Shown here piece after piece: positions 24,748 to 32,530 of a stretch of 33,968 nt of DNA (position 1 is the first letter of the stretch; every line of letters starts with the position of its first letter). The notes below the pieces were generated by a model that was not told where the DNA came from, searched no databases, and worked only from the letters and a program-made list of their open reading frames with translations. The stretch is from Flavobacteriales bacterium (lineage in GTDB: Bacteria > Bacteroidota > Bacteroidia > Flavobacteriales > Flavobacteriaceae): contig JAMOVT010000042.1 in NCBI GenBank assembly GCA_027061855.1, positions 1-33,968 on the forward strand, written 5' to 3'. The position numbers and the translations under genes are program-made.

Positions 24748-25306
24748 AATGCATCAAAGCAAGCGTATATCCGATAATAAAAGCAGAAAGTAACGCGGTT
24801 AATTCTTTCCGGTTAAAAGGTAAAATCTTTGATAAAACAAATATTAACAACAATATAACCGAGGAAGCAATGATTTGACCGGTTTCTATTCCTATGGTAA
24901 ATTCAATTAAAGGAGCAATCATATTTTTTTGTCCGGATACCATCATTTTGAAATCTCTGGCAAAGCCCAAGCCATGAATTAACCCGAAGAAGAAAGCAAA
25001 AAAGTAATGTGCTTTAGTTAACCATTTTATGTTGGTAATCAATAGATTAGATAAAGCAGTGATCAGAATGGTATAAAGGATGGCTTTTTCTACAAGAACT
25101 CCATTTATCCGGATAATTCCTTTGGCAGAGAAAAATAAGCTGAATGTATGTGCCAATGCAAACAAACTGATAACTCCTATTATCTTTTTGTATTCTTTAA
25201 GTTCAAAAACAACAATTAAACCGGTTAAAAACAAAAGATGATCCCATGAAGAGAAGCTTAATATATGTTCTAATCCAAGTCTAAAGTATAGTTGAAATTC
25301 ATTCAT
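24746..25306 (-). CDS. HupE/UreJ-family membrane protein
   Basis: A 186-residue protein with six or so hydrophobic segments. Characteristic histidine/aspartate pairs are SSWDHLLFLTGL, ALAHTFSLFF and FGLIHGLGFARDF, which match the HupE/UreJ family (putative nickel or cobalt permeases linked to hydrogenase or urease in other bacteria). Glu-rich EFTIGIETGQI is also typical. No hydrogenase or urease gene is present here, so the metal is unknown. The start ATG at 25306 is only 3 bases from the stop of the upstream RND exporter, implying coupled translation and perhaps a joint role. Confidence 0.85.
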   Translation of the reverse strand: MNEFQLYFRLGLEHILSFSSWDHLLFLTGLIVVFELKEYKKIIGVISLFALAHTFSLFFSAKGIIRINGVLVEKAILYTILITALSNLLITNIKWLTKAHYFFAFFFGLIHGLGFARDFKMMVSGQKNMIAPLIEFTIGIETGQIIASSVILLLIFVLSKILPFNRKELTALLSAFIIGYTLALMH

Positions 25307-25309
25307 AAT

Positions 25310-27685
25310 TTATTCGTTTTCATCGTTGTCTTCAGGGAATATTACCAATTCGGGTTTTTCATAATCTTCTTTGGTTTTGAAGAAGCGATCCAAGAATAAT
25401 ACCAGCGCGGGAAGTAATAACAGGTTTGAAAACATTGCCACAAGCAAGGTAAATGAAATTAAGCCTCCCAAAGCTTTGGTTCCTCCATAGCTGGACCCCA
25501 AGAAGACCAAAAAGCCAAAAAACAGCACAATTGACGTATAAAACATACTGAGGCCGGTTTCCCGTAAAGCTTTGTACACGGAACGTTTTACTTGACCGTG
25601 ATGATGCCTTAATTCTTGTCGTAATTTTGCCAAATAATGAATGGTATCATCTACCGATATTCCAAAAGCAATACTGAATATAAGTATGGTGGAGGGTTTA
25701 AGGGGAATACCTAAATACCCCATTAGTCCTGCGGTAATAAGAAGAGGTAAAAGATTTGGAATGAGTGATATAACAGCCATCTTTAAAGACCAATTAAACA
25801 TCCAAGCGATAAAAATAAATATTAATAAAATGGCCAAACCTAGAGATAATACCAAGTTATTCATCAAATAATGTGTCCCTTTTAAGAAGAGCTTGGCCTT
25901 ACCTGTCATAATTACCTCAAATTTATTTTTTGGGAATAATTTATTGGTTTTTAACGCCAGGTAATCTTCTATTTTTTCCATTTTATCCGTTTCGATATCT
26001 TTCATAAATGTTGTTATACGCAAATATCTTTGAGTGGAATCTGTATAGGATCTAAGAAAACCGGGATTGTCTTTTGTTTTTTTCAAATAGGATAAAATAA
26101 AAGCCCGTTCATTCCTTGAAGGCAATTGGTAGTATTGGGGATCGTTATTATAAAAAGCTTGTTTGAGGTATTTAACAAAATTAACAAGTGAAACGGGTTT
26201 GGATAATTCCGGAAGATCTTCGATTGTTTTTTGTAATTCATCGGTTTTTTTCAATACCACCGGCTTAAAAGCTCCCTTTTTTCTTTTGGTATCAATCATA
26301 ATTTCTAAAGGGAGAATGCCTCCGAATTCCTTTTCAAAGAATTTGATGTCATGATAAAAATCGGTGTTTTTTGGTAAATCTGCGAGGATACTGCCGGATA
26401 TTTTAATTTTATACACACCAATCATACTGATAATAATCAATAGTACTACAATTGCAAAAATAAATTGGTATTTGTATCGTACTGTTTTGATCAGCCAATT
26501 GATGAAATTTTTTGCCCATTTTTTATTTAAGTGTTTTAAATGTTTGTCTTTGGGAATTTTTTTATAGCTGTAAAAAATGGGAATTATTAAAATAGAAAGA
26601 ATAAAGATAGATAAAACGGAAAGTGATGCGACCACTCCAAATTCTCTTAAAAGTTTATTATTGACTACAATAAAGGTTCCGAAACCTATGGCAGTTGTTA
26701 AATTAGTCATTAAAATAGCATTTCCCGTTTTACTGATAACACGTTGCAAGGACTTGGCTTGATTGCCGTGTTTCATAATCTCTTGCTGGTATTTATTGAT
26801 CAAGAAAATGGCATTCGGCACACCTATTACAATTACCAGTGGCGGAATAATGGCCGTTAATATACTGATTTGGTAATGCAGTAATCCCATAATACCAAAA
26901 GACCACATTACGGCGATCGAAACAATCAAAAGCGAAATCACTATGGGAGATGGGGTTCTAAAAAAGAAAAAGAGAATAATGGCTGCTACCAATAAAGTAA
27001 GTCCGATAAAAAAGGGTATTTCTTTTTTTATGATTTCGGCATCGAGGGTTTTTATATAAATGAGCCCGGAGATATGCATTTCCGGAAAATGGCTTTTTTT
27101 ATATTTGTCTAATAAAGGTTTTAATTTCTTTGTTATAAAACCTGCTCTTTTTTCACTATTGACTATTTCCTTTTTCAAGGTAATCAATCCTTGTATGGCC
27201 CCTGTTTTTTTATTGTAAATTATTCCTTCATAAAAAGGAAGGGAATCAAAAAGTTTGGCTTGAATCGCGCGTGCTTCTTTATCCGATTTAATTTTACCGT
27301 TTATAAGATTTTGGTAGGTAAATTCTTTTTTGGTTGTATCTTTTATTAAAACTTTTAGGTTTGACAATGATACGACACTTTCTATTTCATCAAATTTCGA
27401 GATACTATCAAATAAGCTATTCCATTGATTCAGTTTCTTTTGAGTAAACAGAGTGCTATCTTTAATTCCAACAAGGATCAAGCTGTTATCATTGGGAAAT
27501 TTCGATTTGAATTTTTTATATTCGATTACATAGGGGTTGGTATCGGGCAGAATACTTTTTTGTTCATAGGAAATCTTGACATACTTCCATTGGCTGGCCA
27601 TAAATAGCGTAGTAGCTATAATCAAGAGGATGAAAACTATTTTATTTCGCAGAATGACCCCTGCTACTTTTGACCAAAAATCCAT
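25310..27685 (-). CDS. MMPL/RND-family transporter
   Basis: A 791-residue membrane protein with the duplicated RND layout. TM1 (about 13-30) is followed by a large periplasmic loop (about 35-220), five TM helices (about 222-380), TM7 (about 410-430), a second loop (about 435-610) and a final bundle (about 612-770). The proton-relay-region pattern GISVDDTIHYLAKLRQEL in the second half and IVIGVPNAIFLINKYQQEI in the first are typical of MMPL/'hydrophobe exporter' proteins. The family moves lipids, hopanoids or hydrophobic compounds. There is no adaptor or outer-membrane channel beside it. It is cotranscribed with the HupE/UreJ gene from a TATCTTTG box. The substrate is unknown. Confidence 0.9.
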   Translation of the reverse strand: MDFWSKVAGVILRNKIVFILLIIATTLFMASQWKYVKISYEQKSILPDTNPYVIEYKKFKSKFPNDNSLILVGIKDSTLFTQKKLNQWNSLFDSISKFDEIESVVSLSNLKVLIKDTTKKEFTYQNLINGKIKSDKEARAIQAKLFDSLPFYEGIIYNKKTGAIQGLITLKKEIVNSEKRAGFITKKLKPLLDKYKKSHFPEMHISGLIYIKTLDAEIIKKEIPFFIGLTLLVAAIILFFFFRTPSPIVISLLIVSIAVMWSFGIMGLLHYQISILTAIIPPLVIVIGVPNAIFLINKYQQEIMKHGNQAKSLQRVISKTGNAILMTNLTTAIGFGTFIVVNNKLLREFGVVASLSVLSIFILSILIIPIFYSYKKIPKDKHLKHLNKKWAKNFINWLIKTVRYKYQFIFAIVVLLIIISMIGVYKIKISGSILADLPKNTDFYHDIKFFEKEFGGILPLEIMIDTKRKKGAFKPVVLKKTDELQKTIEDLPELSKPVSLVNFVKYLKQAFYNNDPQYYQLPSRNERAFILSYLKKTKDNPGFLRSYTDSTQRYLRITTFMKDIETDKMEKIEDYLALKTNKLFPKNKFEVIMTGKAKLFLKGTHYLMNNLVLSLGLAILLIFIFIAWMFNWSLKMAVISLIPNLLPLLITAGLMGYLGIPLKPSTILIFSIAFGISVDDTIHYLAKLRQELRHHHGQVKRSVYKALRETGLSMFYTSIVLFFGFLVFLGSSYGGTKALGGLISFTLLVAMFSNLLLLPALVLFLDRFFKTKEDYEKPELVIFPEDNDENE

Positions 27686-27705
27686 ATTGACAGATATATT
27701 TCTTG

Positions 27706-27713
27706 CAAAGATA
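27706..27713 (-). promoter_or_regulatory. Candidate -7 element for MMPL-HupE operon
   Basis: The minus strand reads TATCTTTG, 20 bases upstream of ATG 27685. It is identical to the boxes at 11498 and 31014. Confidence 0.6.
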
Positions 27714-27762
27714 TGGCTTTTCCTATAATTTTTCTATAAAGGCTGACGGGTTTACTAAGAAC

Positions 27763-27792
27763 AAAAAAGTCGCCTGTGAGCACAGGCGACTT
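27763..27792 (-). terminator. Terminator after rpmA
   Basis: A 12-pair perfect stem (arms 27767-27778 and 27781-27792, core GTCGCCTGTG/CACAGGCGAC). The A-run 27763-27768 gives a U-run on the minus strand. It lies 23 bases beyond the rpmA stop, between it and the MMPL promoter. Confidence 0.92.
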
Positions 27793-27815
27793 AAATAATG
27801 TATAAAAAGCTTTTC

Positions 27816-28079
27816 TTATGCTTCTGTTACAGGTATAACAGAGATATAAGATTTTCCGCCTTTTTTCTTTTCAAATTTCACAATACCGTCTATTGCTGCG
27901 TGTATTGTGTGGTCTTTTCCCATGAAAGTATTTTTTCCGGGATGATGTTTTGTTCCTCTTTGTCTAACGATAATATTACCGGCAATAGCAGTTTGACCGC
28001 CAAATATTTTGACGCCCAATCGTTTACTTTCCGATTCTCTACCGTTTTTGGAACTACCTACACCTTTCTTATGTGCCAT
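27816..28079 (-). CDS. rpmA: 50S ribosomal protein L27
   Basis: An 87-residue protein, normal for L27. The N-terminus [20 protein letters not shown] reaches toward the peptidyl-transferase centre. [25 protein letters not shown] is the family signature. The short N-terminus has no Firmicutes-type cleavable extension. It follows rplU by 39 bases in the universal rplU-rpmA order and ends in a strong terminator. Confidence 0.98.
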   Translation of the reverse strand: MAHKKGVGSSKNGRESESKRLGVKIFGGQTAIAGNIIVRQRGTKHHPGKNTFMGKDHTIHAAIDGIVKFEKKKGGKSYISVIPVTEA

Positions 28080-28118
28080 AATAATTAAATTTTATTGTTT
28101 ACTGATTGAATGATTGAT

Positions 28119-28781
28119 TTATGAACGTCCTCCGTCCAATTCATCTTGCCATTTTTTTAGCTCGTCCCATTTTCCTTCGGCAGCCAATTCAGCTTGCTTA
28201 GGCCATGTTTCGGGATCGTGCATTGCATAACGTTTTCCTCCTTTTTCTACTAAAAGTTCACGTATCTTTTCAGGATCTGCTTTGGCTAATTTTGCAAATG
28301 TTTCATATCCGTTTTCTGCCAAAATAGAAGCGATTTTAGGTCCGATTCCTTCTATTTTTTTCAAATCATCGGCTTTACTTGCTTTTTTAGCGGGCGCTTT
28401 TTTAGCAGTGGTTTTCTTTGCGGTTTCAGCTTTTTTGGGAGCAGCAGCTTTCTTTTCTCCTTTTACTCCTTGGGCTAAAATGTCTTCTACAACGATTTCA
28501 GTCAAATATTGACGGTGTCCGTTTTTCTTTTTGTAACCTTTTCTTCTTTTCTTTTTGAAAACGATTACCTTGTCACCTTTAAGGTGGCGTAAAATTTTGG
28601 CAGTTACACCTGCTCCTTCTATAACCGGGGCGCCAATTGTTACTTGACCATCGTTATCCAAAAGCAAAACTTTGTCAAAAGTGACATTGTCTCCTTCCGC
28701 TCCGGGTAAACGATGAACAAATACCTTTTGGTCTTTATTCACTTTGAATTGTTGCCCTGCTATCTCTACAATTGCATACAT
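28119..28781 (-). CDS. rplU: 50S ribosomal protein L21 with C-terminal helix-hairpin-helix extension
   Basis: A 220-residue protein, about twice the usual ~103. Residues 1-103 are a complete L21 ([38 protein letters not shown], which binds 23S rRNA). A Lys/Ala linker (about 108-138) follows, then a helix-hairpin-helix-like domain (about 139-220) with [21 protein letters not shown] and a Trp-rich tail ([20 protein letters not shown]). This extension is known in Flavobacteriia L21 proteins; its function is not established but the fold suggests nucleic-acid contact. The first gene of rplU-rpmA, it has a TATATTTG box 31 bases upstream of the ATG. Confidence 0.96.
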   Translation of the reverse strand: MYAIVEIAGQQFKVNKDQKVFVHRLPGAEGDNVTFDKVLLLDNDGQVTIGAPVIEGAGVTAKILRHLKGDKVIVFKKKRRKGYKKKNGHRQYLTEIVVEDILAQGVKGEKKAAAPKKAETAKKTTAKKAPAKKASKADDLKKIEGIGPKIASILAENGYETFAKLAKADPEKIRELLVEKGGKRYAMHDPETWPKQAELAAEGKWDELKKWQDELDGGRS

Positions 28782-28812
28782 AATTCTGTTGGTTTTAAAT
28801 TTTTTGAGTTTG

Positions 28813-28820
28813 CAAATATA
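28813..28820 (-). promoter_or_regulatory. Candidate -7 element for rplU-rpmA
   Basis: The minus strand reads TATATTTG, fitting TAnnTTTG. It lies 31 bases upstream of the rplU ATG at 28781, in the 91-base gap to the preceding gene. No structured L21 leader is visible in this short leader. Confidence 0.6.
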
Positions 28821-28872
28821 CGAAAAATAATTTTCAATATAAAATTATAACTCGTTATTTTTTATATGTTTA

Positions 28873-30009
28873 TCAAGGCAATAAAATGGAATAGTAGTGA
28901 AAATGATAGTCTGGTGTTTCTTCGGGATAGAAAATATGATATAAATCTCGAAGCACTTTATCCGGGCGTGCGGCAGATTCTTCAAAATAAATTAATCCGC
29001 CGTTTTTTCCTTTCATTAAGGCATAGGTATATATTTGATCCTTGCGGTAACTTTTCATTTTTATTACTTCGGGAAAAGCTTGTTTTAGAGCGGTTTTTGA
29101 TAAGATGCTCCCGGGATTTAACCATATATCTGCTTGTGGTAATTTTATCAACACATTTTCATAACTGACGGGAATGCTCCCATTATGCGTATCTTCTTCC
29201 CAAATATATCTTCCACCGGCATCTTTTATCAATTGTACGGCATAACTTTTTCCTCCCGGCACATACCATTTTCCGGCAAAAAATCCTCCCTGAAAAACAA
29301 GGGGTTTTTCTTTTATGGATTGTATTTTTTCTTTTATAAGATTATAATTTTCGGCAATTTCATCAAATTTTTGTTGTGCTTTTTTCTCTTTTCCGAATAA
29401 TACTCCGAACAATTTAATCCATTCGGCACGTCCCAAAGGAGAACTTTCCATCCAGTCGGCGTTATAAAGTACGGGAATTCCGTGTTTTTCGAAAAACTCG
29501 TATTGTTTTTGGTCTCTTCCACTGGAAAAAGCGACAATCACATCGGGTTTGAGCAATAAAGTTTCTTCTGTATTTAATCCGGCTCCGTTCCCAATTTCTT
29601 TGATTTGATTTTTTCGCAGCTTTTCCATAAATGTATCTGAGGAGATATATTTGGTATTCGGAAAACCTTTTAATTTATCTTCTTCTCCCAAAAGGGAAAG
29701 AGCGGGAAGGTGTGTAGTAGAGGTAACCACCAGATTGTTCACCGGCACTTGTATAAACGGATATTGTTTTAAAGAATCGGGGAGTTTTTTTTTGTTTTTT
29801 CCCGCAACATATTTATAATTTCCGGCTTTTGCCCAAGGTTCCATTACTTCAATAATGGTATAATCCCCGGCTTTATCCAACTTTAAATGAGAAGCATATT
29901 CTATTCCGTTGCTTTTGCCGGTTACAGCCTCCCGGGTGGAATTTTTACAAGAAAATAAAAAAATAAAAATCAAAAAAACGGTACCAAATAATATTTTCCA
30001 TTTTTTCAT
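28873..30009 (-). CDS. ABC transporter substrate-binding lipoprotein (FecB/BtuF-like)
   Basis: A 378-residue lipoprotein (hydrophobic 6-18, lipobox LFSC, Cys21) with a type III periplasmic binding fold. Segments seen: VVTSTTHLPALSLLGEEDKLKGFPN, NTEETLLLKPDVIVAFSSG, GIPVLYNADWMESSPLGRAEWIKLFGVLFG, YVPGGKSYAVQLIKDAGGRYIW and LPQADIWLNPG. These match Peripla_BP_2 proteins that bind iron-siderophores, haem or cobalamin. No permease or ATPase is adjacent; instead it follows def by 7 bases. It probably works with transporter parts encoded elsewhere. The ligand cannot be assigned. Confidence 0.88.
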   Translation of the reverse strand: MKKWKILFGTVFLIFIFLFSCKNSTREAVTGKSNGIEYASHLKLDKAGDYTIIEVMEPWAKAGNYKYVAGKNKKKLPDSLKQYPFIQVPVNNLVVTSTTHLPALSLLGEEDKLKGFPNTKYISSDTFMEKLRKNQIKEIGNGAGLNTEETLLLKPDVIVAFSSGRDQKQYEFFEKHGIPVLYNADWMESSPLGRAEWIKLFGVLFGKEKKAQQKFDEIAENYNLIKEKIQSIKEKPLVFQGGFFAGKWYVPGGKSYAVQLIKDAGGRYIWEEDTHNGSIPVSYENVLIKLPQADIWLNPGSILSKTALKQAFPEVIKMKSYRKDQIYTYALMKGKNGGLIYFEESAARPDKVLRDLYHIFYPEETPDYHFHYYSILLP

Positions 30010-30016
30010 CGGACGA

Positions 30017-30592
30017 TTATTTTTTGGGGAATTTCATCCTGTAATGCACATTTACTTTCCCTTTGCTGATGTTTTCCAATTTTCTTTTTAACAGGCGTTT
30101 TTTCAGCGGGCTGAGATAATCGGTAAACAAAACACCTTCGATATGATCGTATTCATGTTGGATTACACGCGCCAAGAGCCCGTCTATTTCTTCCGTATGT
30201 TTATTGAAATCCCGGTCGTAATATTCTATTTTAATTTTGGATTTTCTCTTTACGTCTTCATTGATTCCGGGAATACTCAAACAGCCTTCGGTAAAATTCC
30301 ATTCTTCACCGCTTTCTTCCAAAATAATAGGGTTGATAAATACGCGTTGCCCTTTTAATTTTTCCTTTTCTTCCTCTTTTACTTCGTCTACTTGGGCAAA
30401 AGGTTCGGCATCAATCACAAAAAGGCGAATGGAACGGTCTATCTGCGGAGCGGCCAATCCCACGCCATCCGAGGCATACATGGTCTCAAACATATTGTCT
30501 ATGAGTTCTTGCAATCCGGGATAATCAGGGGTGATTTCTTTTCCTTTTTTTCTCAAAACGGGCATGCCGTATGCTACTACCGGTAATATCAT
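30017..30592 (-). CDS. def: Peptide deformylase
   Basis: A 191-residue metalloenzyme that removes the N-formyl group from new polypeptides. All three motifs are present: GVGLAAPQI (43-51), EGCLSIPG (102-109) with metal ligand Cys104, and QHEYDHIEG (145-153) with ligands His146 and His150 and catalytic Glu147. A charged insert (about 68-82, VDEVKEEEKEKLKG) lies between the first two motifs, as in many Bacteroidota deformylases. It is 6 bases downstream of ruvX and 7 bases upstream of the substrate-binding protein gene. Confidence 0.97.
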   Translation of the reverse strand: MILPVVAYGMPVLRKKGKEITPDYPGLQELIDNMFETMYASDGVGLAAPQIDRSIRLFVIDAEPFAQVDEVKEEEKEKLKGQRVFINPIILEESGEEWNFTEGCLSIPGINEDVKRKSKIKIEYYDRDFNKHTEEIDGLLARVIQHEYDHIEGVLFTDYLSPLKKRLLKRKLENISKGKVNVHYRMKFPKK

Positions 30593-30598
30593 TTTTTC

Positions 30599-31009
30599 TT
30601 ATTTTTTATATAAATAGGATTGTAAAATCAAAGCTGCACTTACTTGATCGAGCATGGCTTTGTTTCTGCGTTTTTTCTTTTTCAGCCCTCCTTTGATCAT
30701 CGTTTCCATGGCCATTTTTGAAGTATATCTCTCGTCTTCCCTTACCACTTCTATCTCAGGAAATTTTTTCTTAAATTTTTCTATGAATTTCAAGATTTCT
30801 TTTTCAATGGCATTGGGATTTCCTTCCAGGTCTAAAGATTCTCCGATAACTATTTTTTCCACTTCATTATTTTCCATATATTTTTCAAGAAATTGCCATA
30901 ATTTATCCGTTTCAACAGTGGTCAAACCGCTTGCAACAATCTGTAAATCATCGGTTTCGGCAATGCCGGTTCTTTTTTTTCCGTAATCTATTCCGAGTAA
31001 TTTGGGCAT
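30599..31009 (-). CDS. ruvX: RuvX/YqgF-family RNase H-like nuclease
   Basis: A 136-residue protein, normal for YqgF/RuvX, with the RNase H-like fold: GIDYGKKRTGIAETD carries the first acidic residue, IVIGESLDLEGNP the second strand, EVVREDERYTSKMA and ALILQSYL the C-terminal part. The family is implicated in pre-16S rRNA end maturation and possibly Holliday-junction resolution. It is the first gene of ruvX-def-substrate-binding protein. A TATCTTTG box sits only 4 bases upstream of the ATG, which would place transcription initiation close to or at the start codon. Confidence 0.95.
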   Translation of the reverse strand: MPKLLGIDYGKKRTGIAETDDLQIVASGLTTVETDKLWQFLEKYMENNEVEKIVIGESLDLEGNPNAIEKEILKFIEKFKKKFPEIEVVREDERYTSKMAMETMIKGGLKKKKRRNKAMLDQVSAALILQSYLYKK

Positions 31010-31013
31010 GCTG

Positions 31014-31021
31014 CAAAGATA
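31014..31021 (-). promoter_or_regulatory. Candidate -7 element for ruvX-def operon
   Basis: The minus strand reads TATCTTTG. It ends 4 bases before the ruvX ATG (31009), so a transcript from it would have almost no leader. Confidence 0.5.
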
Positions 31022-31241
31022 AAGAGAATTAATAAGATAAAAAATCTGTTTTTTCGGAGTTTTTGATTCCCGGAATGCGTTTATATTTTTGAAAGTTTTT
31101 AATTTTTATCCGGTTTAATTGATTATTCCAATTTTTGAATAAGCCGCCCTAATTTGGCCGCCTTATGAAAGACAACGGAGTGCGGGATGGCGAAGGCAAC
31201 AAACGCTTATCTTATGATGCATGGAAATTATGGCTGAAAAA
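31022..31241. other. Intergenic region between ruvX promoter and C1B peptidase terminator
   Basis: About 220 bases with no recognised gene. The left part is A/T-rich. The right part (31141-31240) has a more G+C-rich stretch with a direct repeat of GCCGCC (31144 and 31157) and a short + strand frame (31165-31281, 38 codons, MKDNGVRDGEGNKRLSYDAW...) that runs into the terminator hairpin. I recognise no homologue and no promoter for it, so it is not called as a gene. Confidence 0.6.
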
Positions 31242-31277
31242 AGAAAAAGAGAACGGATCAATCCGTTCTCTTTTTCT
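31242..31277 (-). terminator. Terminator after C1B peptidase gene
   Basis: A 17-pair perfect stem has arms 31242-31258 and 31261-31277, core GAGAACGGAT/ATCCGTTCTC, flanked by AAAAA/TTTTT within the stem, so a U-run follows on the minus strand. It starts 8 bases beyond the stop of the peptidase gene (31285). Confidence 0.92.
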
Positions 31278-31284
31278 CTAAAAA

Positions 31285-32502
31285 TTATTTAATCCCCAAT
31301 TTCTTTTTCAAGTCTTTCGGTAAGGCATCTTTATGTACAAAGATAGCGATGGTTTTATAACGAAAATAAGGATAGGAAGCGAGAAAATATCCGTTTAGTT
31401 CGTTTGATTTTCCCCAGGAATTTTTAATGATAAAATATTTTTTTCCGTTTTGGTCCTGTACAATCCCTACGGCATGCATTCCGTGATCATCGGTAGTGGA
31501 GCGGTTTTCAAAAGCTTCCTGACGCAGTTGCGGCGTGATTTTTTTCTCGGGAACGGGAATATAAAAGGCATTGGGCACTTTTTCTCCGTCTATTTCCTCG
31601 TATTTTTTGTCGCTTCTTCGTTGTGCGGTTCTTTCGTCTTCGGGAACGATGGCCAATCCTTTTTTATGTGAAAAACCTTTTTCCGAAACATCGGCGGCCC
31701 ATGCAAAAGTATAACCTTTATCGATTGCTTTTTCGGCTACATCTTGTAATTCGTCCAGCGGGATATTATAGGCTTGTGCCATTTGCCAGTTATCGGGCAA
31801 TTCAAGCACGAATTTTGAATAATAAGGATGATGAGTGAAAGAGGTCAACTCCACATAATCGTCCATATTCAAATCCAGGTATTTTGCAAAAGATTTTGGA
31901 GTGTATTTTTTTCCTTTGTATTCAAAAGTAAAATCTTCGGTATTTTCGGGTACATCGCCGAGATAGCTATCCACTACGCGCATAAGTGCTTTTTCCCATA
32001 CCGGAGAAAGTTTTCCTCCCATGGGTTTTTTATTTAAGGCTTTTACCATTCCGTCCAATACGGCTTGCATTTCGGCATGATTATATTTTTCACTTCCGTA
32101 GGCAATGCCGGGATAAGCATATTGCGGGACTATTCCGTATCTTTTTACCACCCAGGGAATATCATGAAATTCTCCTCCTTCTCCAAAATTGAAATGGCCG
32201 TCCATCAATAGATAATTTTTTGCTTTCCCGCGGTAGGCGTTTCTTGCTACCCACATTTCGGCCAAGTCGTGTTGGCCTTTCCCTTTTCTCAACAATTCGG
32301 ATTCCAGAAAAGACATGGTGGAAAAACTCCAACAAGTACCGGTTCGATCTTGACTTTTTACGGGAGTATCGTCAAGGTGCTTTAATACTTTGAATTGATA
32401 TTCACTTCCTTTTGTATTGGTAAAAGTTTCGTTATTTTTTAATTGGGCCGGCATTTTTTGAATAAAAATTACCGCCATCAAAACATACAAATATTTTTTC
32501 AT
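31285..32502 (-). CDS. Secreted C1B (bleomycin hydrolase-like) cysteine peptidase
   Basis: A 405-residue papain-fold peptidase. The signal peptide (MKKYLYVLMAVIFIQKMPAQ) indicates export, unlike the cytosolic PepC and bleomycin hydrolase. Catalytic residues are clear: Gln51 and Cys57 in VKSQDRTGTCWSFS, His340 in DDHGMHAVGI and Asn361 in IIKNSWGKSN. The LAEMWVARNAYRGKA segment and the long insertion between Cys and His are C1B features. It likely acts as an aminopeptidase or oligopeptidase in the periplasm. It lies 28 bases after mvaD in the recJ-mvaD run and ends in a strong hairpin. Confidence 0.92.
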   Translation of the reverse strand: MKKYLYVLMAVIFIQKMPAQLKNNETFTNTKGSEYQFKVLKHLDDTPVKSQDRTGTCWSFSTMSFLESELLRKGKGQHDLAEMWVARNAYRGKAKNYLLMDGHFNFGEGGEFHDIPWVVKRYGIVPQYAYPGIAYGSEKYNHAEMQAVLDGMVKALNKKPMGGKLSPVWEKALMRVVDSYLGDVPENTEDFTFEYKGKKYTPKSFAKYLDLNMDDYVELTSFTHHPYYSKFVLELPDNWQMAQAYNIPLDELQDVAEKAIDKGYTFAWAADVSEKGFSHKKGLAIVPEDERTAQRRSDKKYEEIDGEKVPNAFYIPVPEKKITPQLRQEAFENRSTTDDHGMHAVGIVQDQNGKKYFIIKNSWGKSNELNGYFLASYPYFRYKTIAIFVHKDALPKDLKKKLGIK

Positions 32503-32530
32503 GGGATTTTGTTTTTATAGAAACATAAAT

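Noticed and set aside
28080-28118. Regulatory element between rplU and rpmA
   Set aside because: Only 39 A/T-rich bases with no hairpin or -7 box; it looks like a plain intra-operon spacer.
31144-31162. GCCGCC...GCCGCC as a hairpin
   Set aside because: The two copies are direct, not inverted, so they cannot form a stem with each other.
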